From an uncultured Ellagibacter sp. (lineage in GTDB: Bacteria; Actinomycetota; Coriobacteriia; Coriobacteriales; Eggerthellaceae): DNA of 38,719 nt. The stretch lies in contig CAKUGU010000022.1 in NCBI GenBank assembly GCA_934654815.1, positions 1 to 38,719 of the forward strand, written 5' to 3'. The position numbers and the translations under genes are program-made. Below the pieces are notes generated by a model. The model saw nothing but the letters and a program-made list of their open reading frames with translations. It searched no databases and had not been told where the DNA came from. Shown piece by piece: positions 22,254-30,642 of this stretch (its first letter is position 1; the number at the start of each line of letters is the position of its first letter).

Positions 22254-22634
22254 ATGAAGACCATCTCAACCCCGAACGCTCCCGCGGCGATCGGCCCGTA
22301 TTCGCAGGGCAACATCGCAGGCGGGCTTCTGTTCGCGAGCGGCCAGATCGCGCTCGACCCGGCGACGGGTGAGCTTGTCGGCGCCACGATCGAGGAACAG
22401 ACCGCCCAGGTCATGAAGAACGTCGGCGCGCTGCTCGCAGAGGCCGGCACCGATTTCGACCACGTGGTCAAAACGACCTGCTTTTTGAACGACATGGACG
22501 ACTTCGCGGCGTTCAACGCCGAGTACGCGAAGTCCTTCGGCGACGTCCGCCCGGCACGTTCCGCCGTTGCCGTGGAGAAGCTCCCCAAAGGCGCGCTCGT
22601 CGAGGTCGAAGTCATCGCCGAAGTCGTCGCCTAA
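22254..22634 (+). CDS. ridA: RidA-family enamine/imine deaminase
   Basis: Hydrolyses reactive enamine and imine intermediates, such as 2-aminoacrylate, released by PLP dehydratases. The 126 residues match the family from AAIGPYSQGN, through LFASGQIALDP, to VKTTCFLNDMDDFAAFNAEY and the active-site arginine in PARSAVAVEKLPKGALVEVE. It starts with [21 protein letters not shown] lies upstream. It is transcribed away from ilvA with 115 bases between the starts, so the enzyme that makes such intermediates and the one that clears them share a regulatory region. A TATAAT at 22182-22187 is a possible -10 box. Confidence 0.95.
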   Translation: MKTISTPNAPAAIGPYSQGNIAGGLLFASGQIALDPATGELVGATIEEQTAQVMKNVGALLAEAGTDFDHVVKTTCFLNDMDDFAAFNAEYAKSFGDVRPARSAVAVEKLPKGALVEVEVIAEVVA

Positions 22635-22664
22635 GGTTTACCGCGAGCCTCGCATCTTCGGGCG

Positions 22665-22670
22665 TATAAT
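22665..22670 (+). promoter_or_regulatory. Possible -10 box of the universal stress protein gene
   Basis: A perfect TATAAT lies 61 bases before the start codon. No strong -35 box is present at the expected distance. Confidence 0.4.
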
Positions 22671-22731
22671 GGCGTTGAAGGATCGCGCGCATGACACGCA
22701 CGACGCGGACAGCGGCTGAAAGGAGCTTCTC

Positions 22732-23205
22732 ATGATGTACAGCAAGATCATGGTTCCCTACGATGGTTCCGAACATGCGAAACACGCGCTCGAATACGCG
22801 AAGGGCCTGGTCGCGGGCGAAGCTTCCATCGCCGTCGTCCACGTGGTCCCCTCGGGGGTCATGGGCACCGACCAGATCGGGGACGCGGGCTCGCTCGACG
22901 GCGTGCCGTTCGGCATGCTCGACTACGCGCAGTACGAAGGCGTGGTGAAGGCCGCGCTCGAGCAGGCGAAGGAGCGGGTCGTCGAGAACCTCGGCGATAT
23001 GCTCGCCGATATGGGCGGCAAGGCCACCGTCGACGTCATCGCCGGCACCTCTCCCGCCGAAGCGCTCGCGCGCTATGCGGAGAAGAACGGCTGCGACCTC
23101 ATCGTGATGGGCCGCCGCGGCCTCGGCGCCATCCGCGGCATGCTCGGCAGCGTGAGCTTCGGCGTGCTCCGCGCGACCGAGATTCCCGTGCTCACCGTGA
23201 AGTAA
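22732..23205 (+). CDS. Universal stress protein (UspA family)
   Basis: A 157-residue single-domain Usp. It starts with YSKIMVPYDGSEHAKHALEYA, where the Asp contacts the nucleotide, and ends with the ATP-binding signature GRRGLGAIRGMLGSVSFGVLRATEIPVLTVK (Gly-x2-Gly-x9-Gly-Ser type), so it should belong to the ATP-binding class. Such proteins help survival in growth arrest or stress; the partner is unknown. AAAGGAG lies six bases before ATG. A terminator follows, so it appears monocistronic. Confidence 0.93.
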   Translation: MMYSKIMVPYDGSEHAKHALEYAKGLVAGEASIAVVHVVPSGVMGTDQIGDAGSLDGVPFGMLDYAQYEGVVKAALEQAKERVVENLGDMLADMGGKATVDVIAGTSPAEALARYAEKNGCDLIVMGRRGLGAIRGMLGSVSFGVLRATEIPVLTVK

Positions 23206-23228
23206 CCTTACGCGTTGGTTTTCCAGGG

Positions 23229-23268
23229 GAAGCGCCCCGGCCCTTGCGGCCGGGCGCTTCTTGTCTTG
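23229..23268 (+). terminator. Terminator of the universal stress protein gene
   Basis: GAAGCGCCCcGGCC pairs with GGCCGGGCGCTTC (one bulged C) around CTTGC, followed by TTGTCTTG. Confidence 0.75.
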
Positions 23269-23328
23269 CACGCGGCGACCGTCCGTCTGCCGCGCATCTT
23301 ACCGATTCGCCCTACGAAAGGATGATGC

Positions 23329-23991
23329 ATGTCCGCTTTCTCCAAAACGCCCGCAGTGTCCGCTGACGTTCTCCATAAGCAGGAAGCCGAGCGAGTGAAA
23401 TACGACGACATTGTGAAGCGGCTGGAGGAAAAGGCCGCGCTCTACGTTCGCGACCGCGAGGACCTCACGTTCGTCGACGGGCACATCTCGACCGACACGG
23501 GCATGACGCTGCGCCTGGCGACGCACGACGACATCCCGGCGATCTGCGACATCCGCACCGCGCAGTCGCTCGAGTACTGGGGTGTGAGCCCTGCCTCCGA
23601 CGAGCTTTCGCATTTCCGCGCCGAGACGGAGGCGCACCTGTGGCGCAACCTCAACAAGCGCATGTTCGTCCTCTTGTTCGAATGCAACGGGGAAATCGCG
23701 TCCATGTCAGGGCTCGAGGTGTTCGATCGCCTGCCGACGTTCGGCGGCGTGTCCGGCGTGCAGCGCACGGCGACGGTGATCGCGTGCTACACGAACCCTG
23801 ACTATCGTGGGCGCGGGCTCATGGGCAAGATGCTGCGCGCCTGGCCGCTCATCGCCCTGCAAGTCGGGGTGGACGCCATCTACGTGGAGACGCGCAACGC
23901 GTCGATGCGCCACGTCGCCGAGGACGCCGGCTACGAGCACGCGTCCGACAGGTTCAAGATCCTCATCAACGTGGCGGGCGACGAGGACTAA
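23329..23991 (+). CDS. GNAT-family N-acetyltransferase
   Basis: A 220-residue protein. The first 60 residues are a helical extension (LHKQEAERVKYDDIVKRLEEKA), then a GNAT fold starting at MTLRLATHDDIPAICDIR. The acetyl-CoA pyrophosphate loop is seen in YTNPDYRGRGLMGKML (Arg/Gln-x2-Gly-x-Gly/Ala form, near 155-165). The C-terminal VETRNASMRHVAEDAGYEHA is typical of the family's last strand-helix. The acceptor substrate cannot be inferred. GAAAGGATG lies before the ATG and a strong terminator follows, so the gene is probably transcribed alone. Confidence 0.88.
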   Translation: MSAFSKTPAVSADVLHKQEAERVKYDDIVKRLEEKAALYVRDREDLTFVDGHISTDTGMTLRLATHDDIPAICDIRTAQSLEYWGVSPASDELSHFRAETEAHLWRNLNKRMFVLLFECNGEIASMSGLEVFDRLPTFGGVSGVQRTATVIACYTNPDYRGRGLMGKMLRAWPLIALQVGVDAIYVETRNASMRHVAEDAGYEHASDRFKILINVAGDED

Positions 23992-24043
23992 CGCGCAGGC
24001 GGTGCCGGGTGCACCGGTCCACCGGTCGAAAACGAATCGCCGC

Positions 24044-24086
24044 GAGGCGGGAAGGCTTGGGAACGGCCTTCCCGCCTCTGTTTTTT
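24044..24086 (+). terminator. Terminator of the GNAT gene
   Basis: A perfect 13-base stem (24044-24056 with 24066-24078) is followed by TGTTTTTTCT. Confidence 0.9.
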
Positions 24087-24233
24087 CTCGGGGGCATTCC
24101 GGGCGCGGGCATGGCGGGAAAAATGAGCATGCTAAAAGTTTCTCGTGGTTGACAAGTGGCGGGCTCCGAGCTAACCTGAACAACGTTCATGTTAGGCGGC
24201 GCACTGCGCGGTGCGGGAAGCGAGGTCGGTTCG

Positions 24234-27200
24234 ATGTTCGACAAGCGGCTTTTGGCGATGGTGTCTTCGGCGCGGAAGCATATCGCGGCGAACGTGGCGT
24301 TCCAGTGGCTCGCCCTTGCGGCGAACATCGCGCTCATGGTCACAATTGGGCTGTTCTTGCAGGGCATGTTGGAGGGGCGCCCGGTTGCGCCCGATGACTT
24401 CCCGGGCGTGCCGTCGGCGCTTTCGGGCGTGTTTGCGTTCGCTTCCTCCGGGGCGGGCGTGGTCGTGGTCGCGCTTGTCGCGATCGTCGTGCGGTTTCTG
24501 TGCTCGCGCGCCGCGCAAGGTGCGTCGCTTCGCGCGGCGATCGCGGCGAAGCGGACGATTCGCCAGACCGTCTACGACAAGCTCGTGGCGCTCGGCCCCG
24601 CCTACACCGAGCACATCGCCACGAGCGAGGCCGTGCAGGTGAGCGTCGAGGGGACCGAGCAGCTCGAAAGCTACTTCGGGTCCTACCTTCCGCAGTTCTT
24701 CTACGCGATAGCGGCGCCGCTCACCCTGTTCGTCTGCACCGCGCCGCTCTGCCTTCCCGCCGCGGTCGTGCTGCTCGTGTGCGTGCCGCTCATCCCCGTG
24801 TCGATCGTCGCGATCCAGAAGATCGCGCGCAAGGTGGTCGGGAAGTACTGGGGGTCCTACACCGATTTGGGCGCGGCGTTCCTCGAGAACCTGCAGGGCC
24901 TGACGACGCTCAAGATCTACCGGGCCGACGAGGCGCGCCATGAGGAGATGAACCGCGAGGCCGAAAGCTTCCGCCAGGCGACGATGCGCCTTCTGAGGAT
25001 GCAGCTGAACTCCATCACGATCATGGACCTGTTCGCGTTTGGCGGCGCGGCCATCGGCATCATCGTCGTGCTTCTGCAGTACGCCGATGGCGCGGTGCCC
25101 TTCGCGGCCGCGTTTGCGATCATCTTCCTTGCCGCCGATTTCTTCCTTCCCATGCGCACGCTCGGGTCGTTCTTCCATACCGCGATGAACGGCATGGCCG
25201 CGGCTGACAAGATGTTCGAGCTTCTGGCGGTGCCTGAGCCGCAGGCGGGCACGGCCGAGGTCGATCCCCGTCATGCGGGGATCGAGTGCCGCGATGTCAG
25301 CTATTCCTACGACTGCGAGCGGGCTGCGCTTCGCCATGTCGACGTCGACGTGGCCCCGGGGTCGTTCGTGGGCATCGTGGGCGAGAGCGGGTCGGGCAAG
25401 TCGACGCTCGCCGGCGTGCTCTCCGGGCGCAACGCGGGCTTCGCGGGAAGCGTGCGTATCGGCGGCATCGACGTCGCCGACATCTCGCGCGCGTCCCTCA
25501 TGGACACGGTGACGACCGTGCCGTTCTCAAGCTACCTGTTCAAGGGCACGGTTCGCAGCAATCTCCTCATGGCGCGCCCGGACGCGACCGACGAGGAGCT
25601 TCTGCGCGTGCTCGACCGCTGCGCGCTCGGCGGATTCGTGCGCGAGGCGGGAGGGCTCGACGCGCCCGTTGCCGAGCAGGGGAGCAACTTATCCGGCGGG
25701 CAGCGACAGCGCCTTGCGCTCGCGCGTGCCCTTCTGCACGACACGCCGATCTACCTGTTCGACGAGGCGACGTCGAACATCGACGCGGAAAGCGAGGAGT
25801 CGATCCTTTCGGTCATCCACGAGCTCGCGCGGGAGAAGACGGTCATCATGATCTCGCATCGCCTGTCGGCCGTTCGCGATGCCGATCGCATCTACGTCTT
25901 CTCGAACGGGGAAGTGGCCGAAAGCGGCACGCACGAGGAGCTGCTCGCGGCGCGGGGCGCCTACGAGATGCTCTGGCGCCAGCAGGAGGAACTTGAGGCG
26001 TACGCAGAAGGCGGGAAGGAAGCGCCTGTCCGCGCCGGCGCTGGCGAACAGACGGATTGCGCGTCCGCAGAGCCCGAGGCTGCCGCGGCGCCGGCGGCAG
26101 GCGCGCGCCCCGCGCGCAGCATCGAGCCCGGCGCCGCGAAACCCGGCGCGAAGCCGCGTTCGCACCTTTCGGTGATGGCGCGCCTTATCGGGCTCGTGCG
26201 CCCGCTCGCCCCGGTGATGGCGCTCGCGGTCACGCTCGGCGTCGCGGGCTTCGCGGCGGCGATCTTCCTCACGGTCGCGGGCACGTCGGCGCTCGCCGGC
26301 GTCCAGGCGGGCGCGGGCCTTCCCTTCGCGGCCCTCGCGCTCATCGCCGCATGCGGCGTTTTGCGCGGCCCGCTTCGCTACGGCGAGCAGATCTGCAACC
26401 ACTACATCGCCTTCAAGCTGCTCGCTCTCGTGCGCGACAAGGTGTTCGGCGCGCTGCGCCGTTTGGCGCCGGCGAAGCTCGAAGGGCGCGACAAAGGCAA
26501 CCTCGTGTCGCTCGTCACGTCCGACATCGAGCTTCTGGAAGTGTTCTACGCGCACACCATCTCCCCGATCGTCATCGCGACCATCGTGTCGGTGGGCATG
26601 GTCATCTTCATCGGGTGCGCGGCCTCGCCGCTGCTCGCCGCGCTTGCCGCTGCGGCGTATCTCGTGATCGGGGTGGCGGTTCCCCTCGCGGCGTCGCGTG
26701 CGCAGGGGCGAGGCGGCCGCCGTTTCCGCGACGCGATCGGCGACATGAACACGTTCGTGCTCGACAGCCTGCGCGGCCTGCGCGAGACGCTGCAGTTCGG
26801 GCGCGCTGCCGAGCGTTCGGCGGAGCTGGGGAAGCGCATGGAGGCGCTCGCCGGCATCGAGGCTGCCATGAAGCGCAAGACCTCGCTGTTCATGGCGCTG
26901 ACGAACGCGCTTGTGCTCGCGTTCGACGTGGTGATGCTCCTTTCCGCCTGCGCGCTGTGCGCGAGCGGGGCCATCGGGTTCGGCGCCGCGATCGTCGCCG
27001 TGGGCGCGCTCATGTCGTCGTTCGGGCCCGTCATCGCGGTCGCGAACCTGGGCTCGACGTTGCAGCAGACGTTCGCCTCGGGGGCGCGCGTGCTCGATCT
27101 TCTCGACGAAGTGCCCGCGACGCCCGAGGTCGAGGACGGGTGCGACCTTTCGCGCGAGGGGTTTTCCGGCGCCGAGGTGCGCGACGTCACGTTCGCTTAC

Positions 27201-27812
27201 GGCGACGAGGTGGTGCTGCGCGACGTGAGCCTTGCCGTCGCGCCGGGGCAGATCGTGCAGATCGCCGGGCGGAGCGGGTCGGGGAAGTCGACGCTTTGCA
27301 AGCTCCTCATGCGGTTCTGGGACGCGACGAGCGGCGAGATAGAGATCTCGGGTACCGACATCCGACGCGTGAACACCGCGAGCCTGCGCAGTGTCGAGGG
27401 CTATATGACGCAGGAAACGCACCTGTTCACGGGCACGATCGGTGACAACATCCGTCTCGGGCGGCCGTCCGCGAGCGATGCGGAGGTGATGGAGGCGTGC
27501 CGGAAGGCTTCCATCGACGACTTGATCGAGCGCTTGCCGCAAGGCCTCTCCACGCCCGTCGGCGAGCTGGGCGAGACGCTTTCGGGCGGCGAGCGCCAGC
27601 GCATCGGGCTCGCGCGCGTGTTTCTGCACAACGCGCCGTTCATGCTGCTCGACGAGCCGACGAGCAACCTCGACAGCCTGAACGAGGCCGCGGTCCTGCG
27701 GGCGCTTCAGGCGTCCCGCGCGGGCAAGACCATCGTGCTCGTGAGCCATCGGGCGTCGACCGCGCGCATCGCCGATGCGGCCTACACCGTGGAATGCGGG
27801 CGCGTGAGCTGA
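24234..27812 (+). CDS. Fused CydDC-like ABC exporter (two permease-ATPase halves)
   Basis: A 1192-residue protein with two complete ABC exporter halves joined by an Ala/Pro-rich linker (about 590-640). Half one: membrane domain (1-330) with VEGTEQLESYFGSYLPQF, a CydD-type segment; Walker A GESGSGKS near 382; signature LSGGQRQR near 486; Walker B YLFDEATSNID; switch ISHR. Half two: membrane domain (650-950), Walker A GRSGSGKS near 1012, TQETHLF Q-loop, LSGGERQR, LLDEPTSNLD, VSHR. CydDC exports cysteine and glutathione and supports cytochrome assembly; fused forms occur in actinobacteria. In half one the Q-loop glutamine is replaced by Phe431 (TVPFSSYLF). The ATG at 24234 has GAGG upstream; 24189 has none. 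No cydAB is nearby, so the substrate remains open. Convergent with the TetR gene. Confidence 0.85.
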   Translation: MFDKRLLAMVSSARKHIAANVAFQWLALAANIALMVTIGLFLQGMLEGRPVAPDDFPGVPSALSGVFAFASSGAGVVVVALVAIVVRFLCSRAAQGASLRAAIAAKRTIRQTVYDKLVALGPAYTEHIATSEAVQVSVEGTEQLESYFGSYLPQFFYAIAAPLTLFVCTAPLCLPAAVVLLVCVPLIPVSIVAIQKIARKVVGKYWGSYTDLGAAFLENLQGLTTLKIYRADEARHEEMNREAESFRQATMRLLRMQLNSITIMDLFAFGGAAIGIIVVLLQYADGAVPFAAAFAIIFLAADFFLPMRTLGSFFHTAMNGMAAADKMFELLAVPEPQAGTAEVDPRHAGIECRDVSYSYDCERAALRHVDVDVAPGSFVGIVGESGSGKSTLAGVLSGRNAGFAGSVRIGGIDVADISRASLMDTVTTVPFSSYLFKGTVRSNLLMARPDATDEELLRVLDRCALGGFVREAGGLDAPVAEQGSNLSGGQRQRLALARALLHDTPIYLFDEATSNIDAESEESILSVIHELAREKTVIMISHRLSAVRDADRIYVFSNGEVAESGTHEELLAARGAYEMLWRQQEELEAYAEGGKEAPVRAGAGEQTDCASAEPEAAAAPAAGARPARSIEPGAAKPGAKPRSHLSVMARLIGLVRPLAPVMALAVTLGVAGFAAAIFLTVAGTSALAGVQAGAGLPFAALALIAACGVLRGPLRYGEQICNHYIAFKLLALVRDKVFGALRRLAPAKLEGRDKGNLVSLVTSDIELLEVFYAHTISPIVIATIVSVGMVIFIGCAASPLLAALAAAAYLVIGVAVPLAASRAQGRGGRRFRDAIGDMNTFVLDSLRGLRETLQFGRAAERSAELGKRMEALAGIEAAMKRKTSLFMALTNALVLAFDVVMLLSACALCASGAIGFGAAIVAVGALMSSFGPVIAVANLGSTLQQTFASGARVLDLLDEVPATPEVEDGCDLSREGFSGAEVRDVTFAYGDEVVLRDVSLAVAPGQIVQIAGRSGSGKSTLCKLLMRFWDATSGEIEISGTDIRRVNTASLRSVEGYMTQETHLFTGTIGDNIRLGRPSASDAEVMEACRKASIDDLIERLPQGLSTPVGELGETLSGGERQRIGLARVFLHNAPFMLLDEPTSNLDSLNEAAVLRALQASRAGKTIVLVSHRASTARIADAAYTVECGRVS

Positions 27813-27820
27813 TTCGGCTC

Positions 27821-28414
27821 CTAACCGATGAGGGCCTGCGAGACGAACAGCGGCGAGGCGAGCAGGTCCTCGAACACATCGAACGCACAGGCCTTGGTCT
27901 CGGCGAGCGACATGCCCTGAGCGCCGCATTCGTTCACGAGGCCGAACAGCCCGTTGCACACGAGCGCCGCCGTGAGCGCCGAGGGGTGCTTGGGGTGCAG
28001 CGCGTTCTGATGGCTGCGCACGTAGTCCTCGACCACGCGCGTCACGTGGTTGAAGCAGACCGAGTGCAGGTAGGGGTTCTTTTTCGGCAGGCAGTGGATG
28101 AAGATGCCGTCTTTCTTCTCGAAGACGCTGAAGATGCAGGTCAGAAGGTTCCGGTAGCTCTGGATGGGGATTTTCACGGGGTTGTTTTCCTTCTGGAGCG
28201 CGCGGTAGGTCGCCTCCGCTTCGGCCATGTCGTCGGCGAACACCTCGTCGACGAGCGCATACTTGTCCTCGTAGTAGGTGTAGAAGGTGATCCGACTCAC
28301 CTCGGCGGTGCGGCAGATCTCGGTGACGGTGACCTTCTCGAAGGGCGTCGTCTTCAAAAGCGCGATGAGCGCATGCTTGATCGCGCGCTTCGTCTTCACG
28401 ATTCGTTTGTCCAT
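27821..28414 (-). CDS. TetR/AcrR-family transcriptional regulator
   Basis: A 197-residue repressor. The N-terminal helix-turn-helix (about 10-55) reads KRAIKHALIALLKTTPFEKVTVTEICR then AEVSRITFYTYYEDKYAL, the usual TetR recognition segment. The C-terminal ligand domain has an FYTYYEDK linker and a DUF-type helical core with several Cys; its ligand is unknown. A perfect 20-bp palindrome begins 27 bases upstream of the start, so autoregulation is very likely. The divergent degV gene may be a second target. The gene ends nine bases from the stop of the convergent ABC exporter gene. Confidence 0.92.
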   Translation of the reverse strand: MDKRIVKTKRAIKHALIALLKTTPFEKVTVTEICRTAEVSRITFYTYYEDKYALVDEVFADDMAEAEATYRALQKENNPVKIPIQSYRNLLTCIFSVFEKKDGIFIHCLPKKNPYLHSVCFNHVTRVVEDYVRSHQNALHPKHPSALTAALVCNGLFGLVNECGAQGMSLAETKACAFDVFEDLLASPLFVSQALIG

Positions 28415-28440
28415 TTCCTGACACTTTCTTGTGATCTGTA

Positions 28441-28460
28441 TACATACCGTACGGTATGTA
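28441..28460. promoter_or_regulatory. Perfect 20-bp palindrome, probable TetR operator
   Basis: The site is TACATACCGT followed by its exact complement ACGGTATGTA. It sits 27 bases upstream of the TetR start and 158 bases upstream of the divergent degV start, over the likely -10 region of the TetR promoter. Confidence 0.8.
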
Positions 28461-28618
28461 ATGCTTTGTCATTGTCTGTGCGCGCCCAGGCGCATACATT
28501 TACTGACACCAGTATAAGGAAATAGATTGCCGGCGCGGCGCGCGATGATGCCCGCGCTTCGGCGATTGCGGATAGCGGGGCGCTTCCAAGCGCTTTCGCA
28601 GAACGGAGACAAGGGAAC

Positions 28619-29446
28619 GTGAAGCGTGTGGTCGTCGTCGACTCTTCGGCGAATCTTGCGGGCGGGGAAGGTGGTGTCGTGTCGGTGCCGATGAAGGTGC
28701 TGGTCGACGGGCACGAGTTCGTCGACGACTCCTTGCTCGATCTTTCCCAGATGTTCCGGCAACTCGACGCGTGCTCGGGGCCGACGAGCACGTCGTGCCC
28801 GAACATCGCTGAATGGCGCGTGGCCCTCGAAGGCGCCGACGAGGTGTTCGCGCTCGCGCTCACGAGCAAGATCTCGGGCGGGTTCAACGCGGCCCAGGCG
28901 GCGGCGAAGCACTACCTGTTCGACCACCCCGAGGCGCGCGTGTTCGTGCTCGACTCGCTGACGACCGGCCCCGAGCTCGAGCTTCTTGCCGAGCGCGCCT
29001 GCGAGCTCGCGAAAAGCGACATTCCGTTCGACGACGCCGTCCATGAGCTACGCTCGTATGCGCAGCGCACGCACCTCATGTTCGCACTCGAGAAGCTCGA
29101 GAACTTCGTGCGCAACGGGCGCGTGAAGCCCCTCGTCGCGAAGGCGGCGGGCGTGCTCGGCATCCGCATCGTGGGGCAGGCGTCGGCCGAGGGCGAGCTC
29201 GAGCTCATGAACAAGGTCCGCGGCGAGAAGCACGCGATCAAGCAGGTGCTCTCGAACATGCGCAACGCCGGCTTCTCGGGCGGACGTGTGCGCATCCGCC
29301 ATACGGAAAACCCCACGGCAGCGGCGCGCCTGGCCGAGCTCATCTGCGCCGAATGGCCCGATTGCGATCTTGCTATCGGCACGAATGGCGCCCTCTGCTC
29401 GTACTATTGCGAGCCGGGTGGCGTGCTCGTCGGGTTCGAAGGTTAA
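28619..29446 (+). CDS. DegV-family fatty-acid-binding protein
   Basis: A 275-residue protein of the DegV/FakB type, which binds a fatty acid and presents it to the FakA kinase for incorporation into phospholipid. Motifs include VVVDSSANL at the start, GPTSTSCPN (near 59-67), LTSKISGGFNAAQ (near 81-93), FVLDSLTTGPE and the C-terminal IGTNGALCSYYCEPGGVLVGFEG. A GTG start is preceded by GAGACAAGGG. No FakA-like kinase gene is in the window. Divergent from the TetR gene across 204 bases that include the 20-bp palindrome. Confidence 0.92.
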   Translation: MKRVVVVDSSANLAGGEGGVVSVPMKVLVDGHEFVDDSLLDLSQMFRQLDACSGPTSTSCPNIAEWRVALEGADEVFALALTSKISGGFNAAQAAAKHYLFDHPEARVFVLDSLTTGPELELLAERACELAKSDIPFDDAVHELRSYAQRTHLMFALEKLENFVRNGRVKPLVAKAAGVLGIRIVGQASAEGELELMNKVRGEKHAIKQVLSNMRNAGFSGGRVRIRHTENPTAAARLAELICAEWPDCDLAIGTNGALCSYYCEPGGVLVGFEG

Positions 29447-29540
29447 TCAGCTCATTTTTCTCCCACGCTTCCGAACGGGGGAATCGTCCGATTTTTCCTT
29501 ATTCACGATTCAAGATATATAGGAACGATAACATTTTTTC

Positions 29541-29567
29541 TTGACTATATACTGAAAAATATATAAC
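29541..29567 (+). promoter_or_regulatory. modA promoter with ModE-box-like site
   Basis: TTGACT (29541-29546) and TATAAC (29562-29567, spacer 15) form a candidate promoter in a locally AT-rich stretch. Overlapping it is TATATA-N8-TATATA (29546-29551 and 29560-29565) with flanking C and AACC, close to the TATATA-spacer-TATATA core of the molybdate-responsive ModE operator. Repression by ModE-molybdate is inferred; no modE gene is visible here. Confidence 0.55.
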
Positions 29568-29597
29568 CTTAGCAGCAGCATATCTCGGAAAGGGATT

Positions 29598-29666
29598 GTA
29601 TGCGTGCGCGAATAAGCACACATGCGAGGGATATGCCGCAAAGCGCGTCGGCCACGGCCCCTTTGC
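29598..29666 (+). promoter_or_regulatory. Structured 5' leader of modA
   Basis: Two hairpins: GTATGCGTGC with GCACACATGC (29598-29625, 8 of 10 paired) and GCAAAG with CTTTGC (29638-29666) enclosing GGCC-ac-GGCC. They lie between the promoter and the modA ribosome site. It does not match what I remember of the Moco riboswitch. Confidence 0.4.
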
Positions 29667-29692
29667 AAACGCCAGTTATCATGGGAGGACAC

Positions 29693-30601
29693 ATGAAGAA
29701 GCAGGTACGTATTGCTCTGTCTGCCGTTCTCGCGCTTTCGCTCGTCGGGGCGTTCGCGATGTTCGGTTGCTCGAGCAACAACACCGAGCAGAAGAAGAGC
29801 GAGGACTCCGCGAAGACGGAACAGACCGCGGAACCGGTCGAGCTGCAGATCTTCGCCGCCAATTCGCTTTCCAAGGCCATGGAAGACATCCAGGCCGCCT
29901 ACATCGCTGATGGCCACGACAACGTGACCTTCGCCGACACCCAGTACAAGTCTTCGGGCGAGCTCAACGAGATGCTCGGCGCGGGCTCCTACGCTGACCT
30001 GCTCATCTCCGCTTCCAAGGGCTCGATGGACACCGCCGTTTCCAAGGGCTACGTCGACGAGTCCACTCGCGTCGACATGTTCAAGAACGACCTCGTGATG
30101 GTCTCCAAGGAAGGTTCCGACCTGAAGGACGTCACGCTTGACGACATCGCTGCCGGCAAGTACACCATCTGCGTCGGCGACGACTCCGTCCCGGCCGGCA
30201 ACTACGCTGCCCAATCCCTGTCCACCGTCGGCGTGTACGCTCCCGCCGGCGACGACGCGGGCAAGACCGGCAAGGACATCACCGGCAAGGGCGGTTCCTA
30301 CAACACCGACATGGTGAAGGACGGCAAGGTCGTTCTCGACACCTCCGTCGGCAACGTGTGCAAGCATGCGCAGTCCGGCGACGTCGACGTCGCGTTCGTC
30401 TACACCTCCGACGTGTACCGCTTCGGCGGCGTGGAAGTCGTCGGCACCGTTCCCGCGAACACGCACAAGAACATCGTGTACCCTGGCGCCATCACCAAGG
30501 ACTGCAAGAACGTCGAGGCGACGCAGGAATTCCTCGATTGGTGCCTTAACAGCGAGAAGGCCCAGAAGATTTGGCAGGACTGGGGCTTCGAACTGGCGTA
30601 G
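29693..30601 (+). CDS. modA: Molybdate ABC transporter substrate-binding lipoprotein
   Basis: Captures molybdate (or tungstate) outside the membrane and delivers it to ModB. The 302 residues begin with a lipoprotein signal peptide (KKQVRIALSAVLALSLV, then AMFGCSS with lipid-carrying Cys28) and a Ser/Glu/Lys-rich linker. The mature part shows the ModA features LQIFAANSLSKAMEDI, KSSGELNEML, DLLISASKGSMD and NDLVMVSKEGSD. The ATG at 29693 has TGGGAGG six bases upstream; a start at 29600 would bury the signal peptide. First gene of modABC; a terminator-like hairpin follows before modB. Confidence 0.93.
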   Translation: MKKQVRIALSAVLALSLVGAFAMFGCSSNNTEQKKSEDSAKTEQTAEPVELQIFAANSLSKAMEDIQAAYIADGHDNVTFADTQYKSSGELNEMLGAGSYADLLISASKGSMDTAVSKGYVDESTRVDMFKNDLVMVSKEGSDLKDVTLDDIAAGKYTICVGDDSVPAGNYAAQSLSTVGVYAPAGDDAGKTGKDITGKGGSYNTDMVKDGKVVLDTSVGNVCKHAQSGDVDVAFVYTSDVYRFGGVEVVGTVPANTHKNIVYPGAITKDCKNVEATQEFLDWCLNSEKAQKIWQDWGFELA

Positions 30602-30642
30602 AATAATCTTCATCGAGAAGGTTCATCGCGAAGAAGCATTCT

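Noticed and set aside
23998..24032. ACCGGT repeats downstream of the GNAT gene as an operator
   Set aside because: Two short copies of a six-base palindrome in GC-rich DNA lie after a gene end; no nearby start codon would be controlled.
25689..28499. 936-codon open frame opposite the ABC exporter and TetR genes
   Set aside because: It overlaps two well-supported genes in other frames and has Arg/His/Glu-rich shadow composition with no domain.
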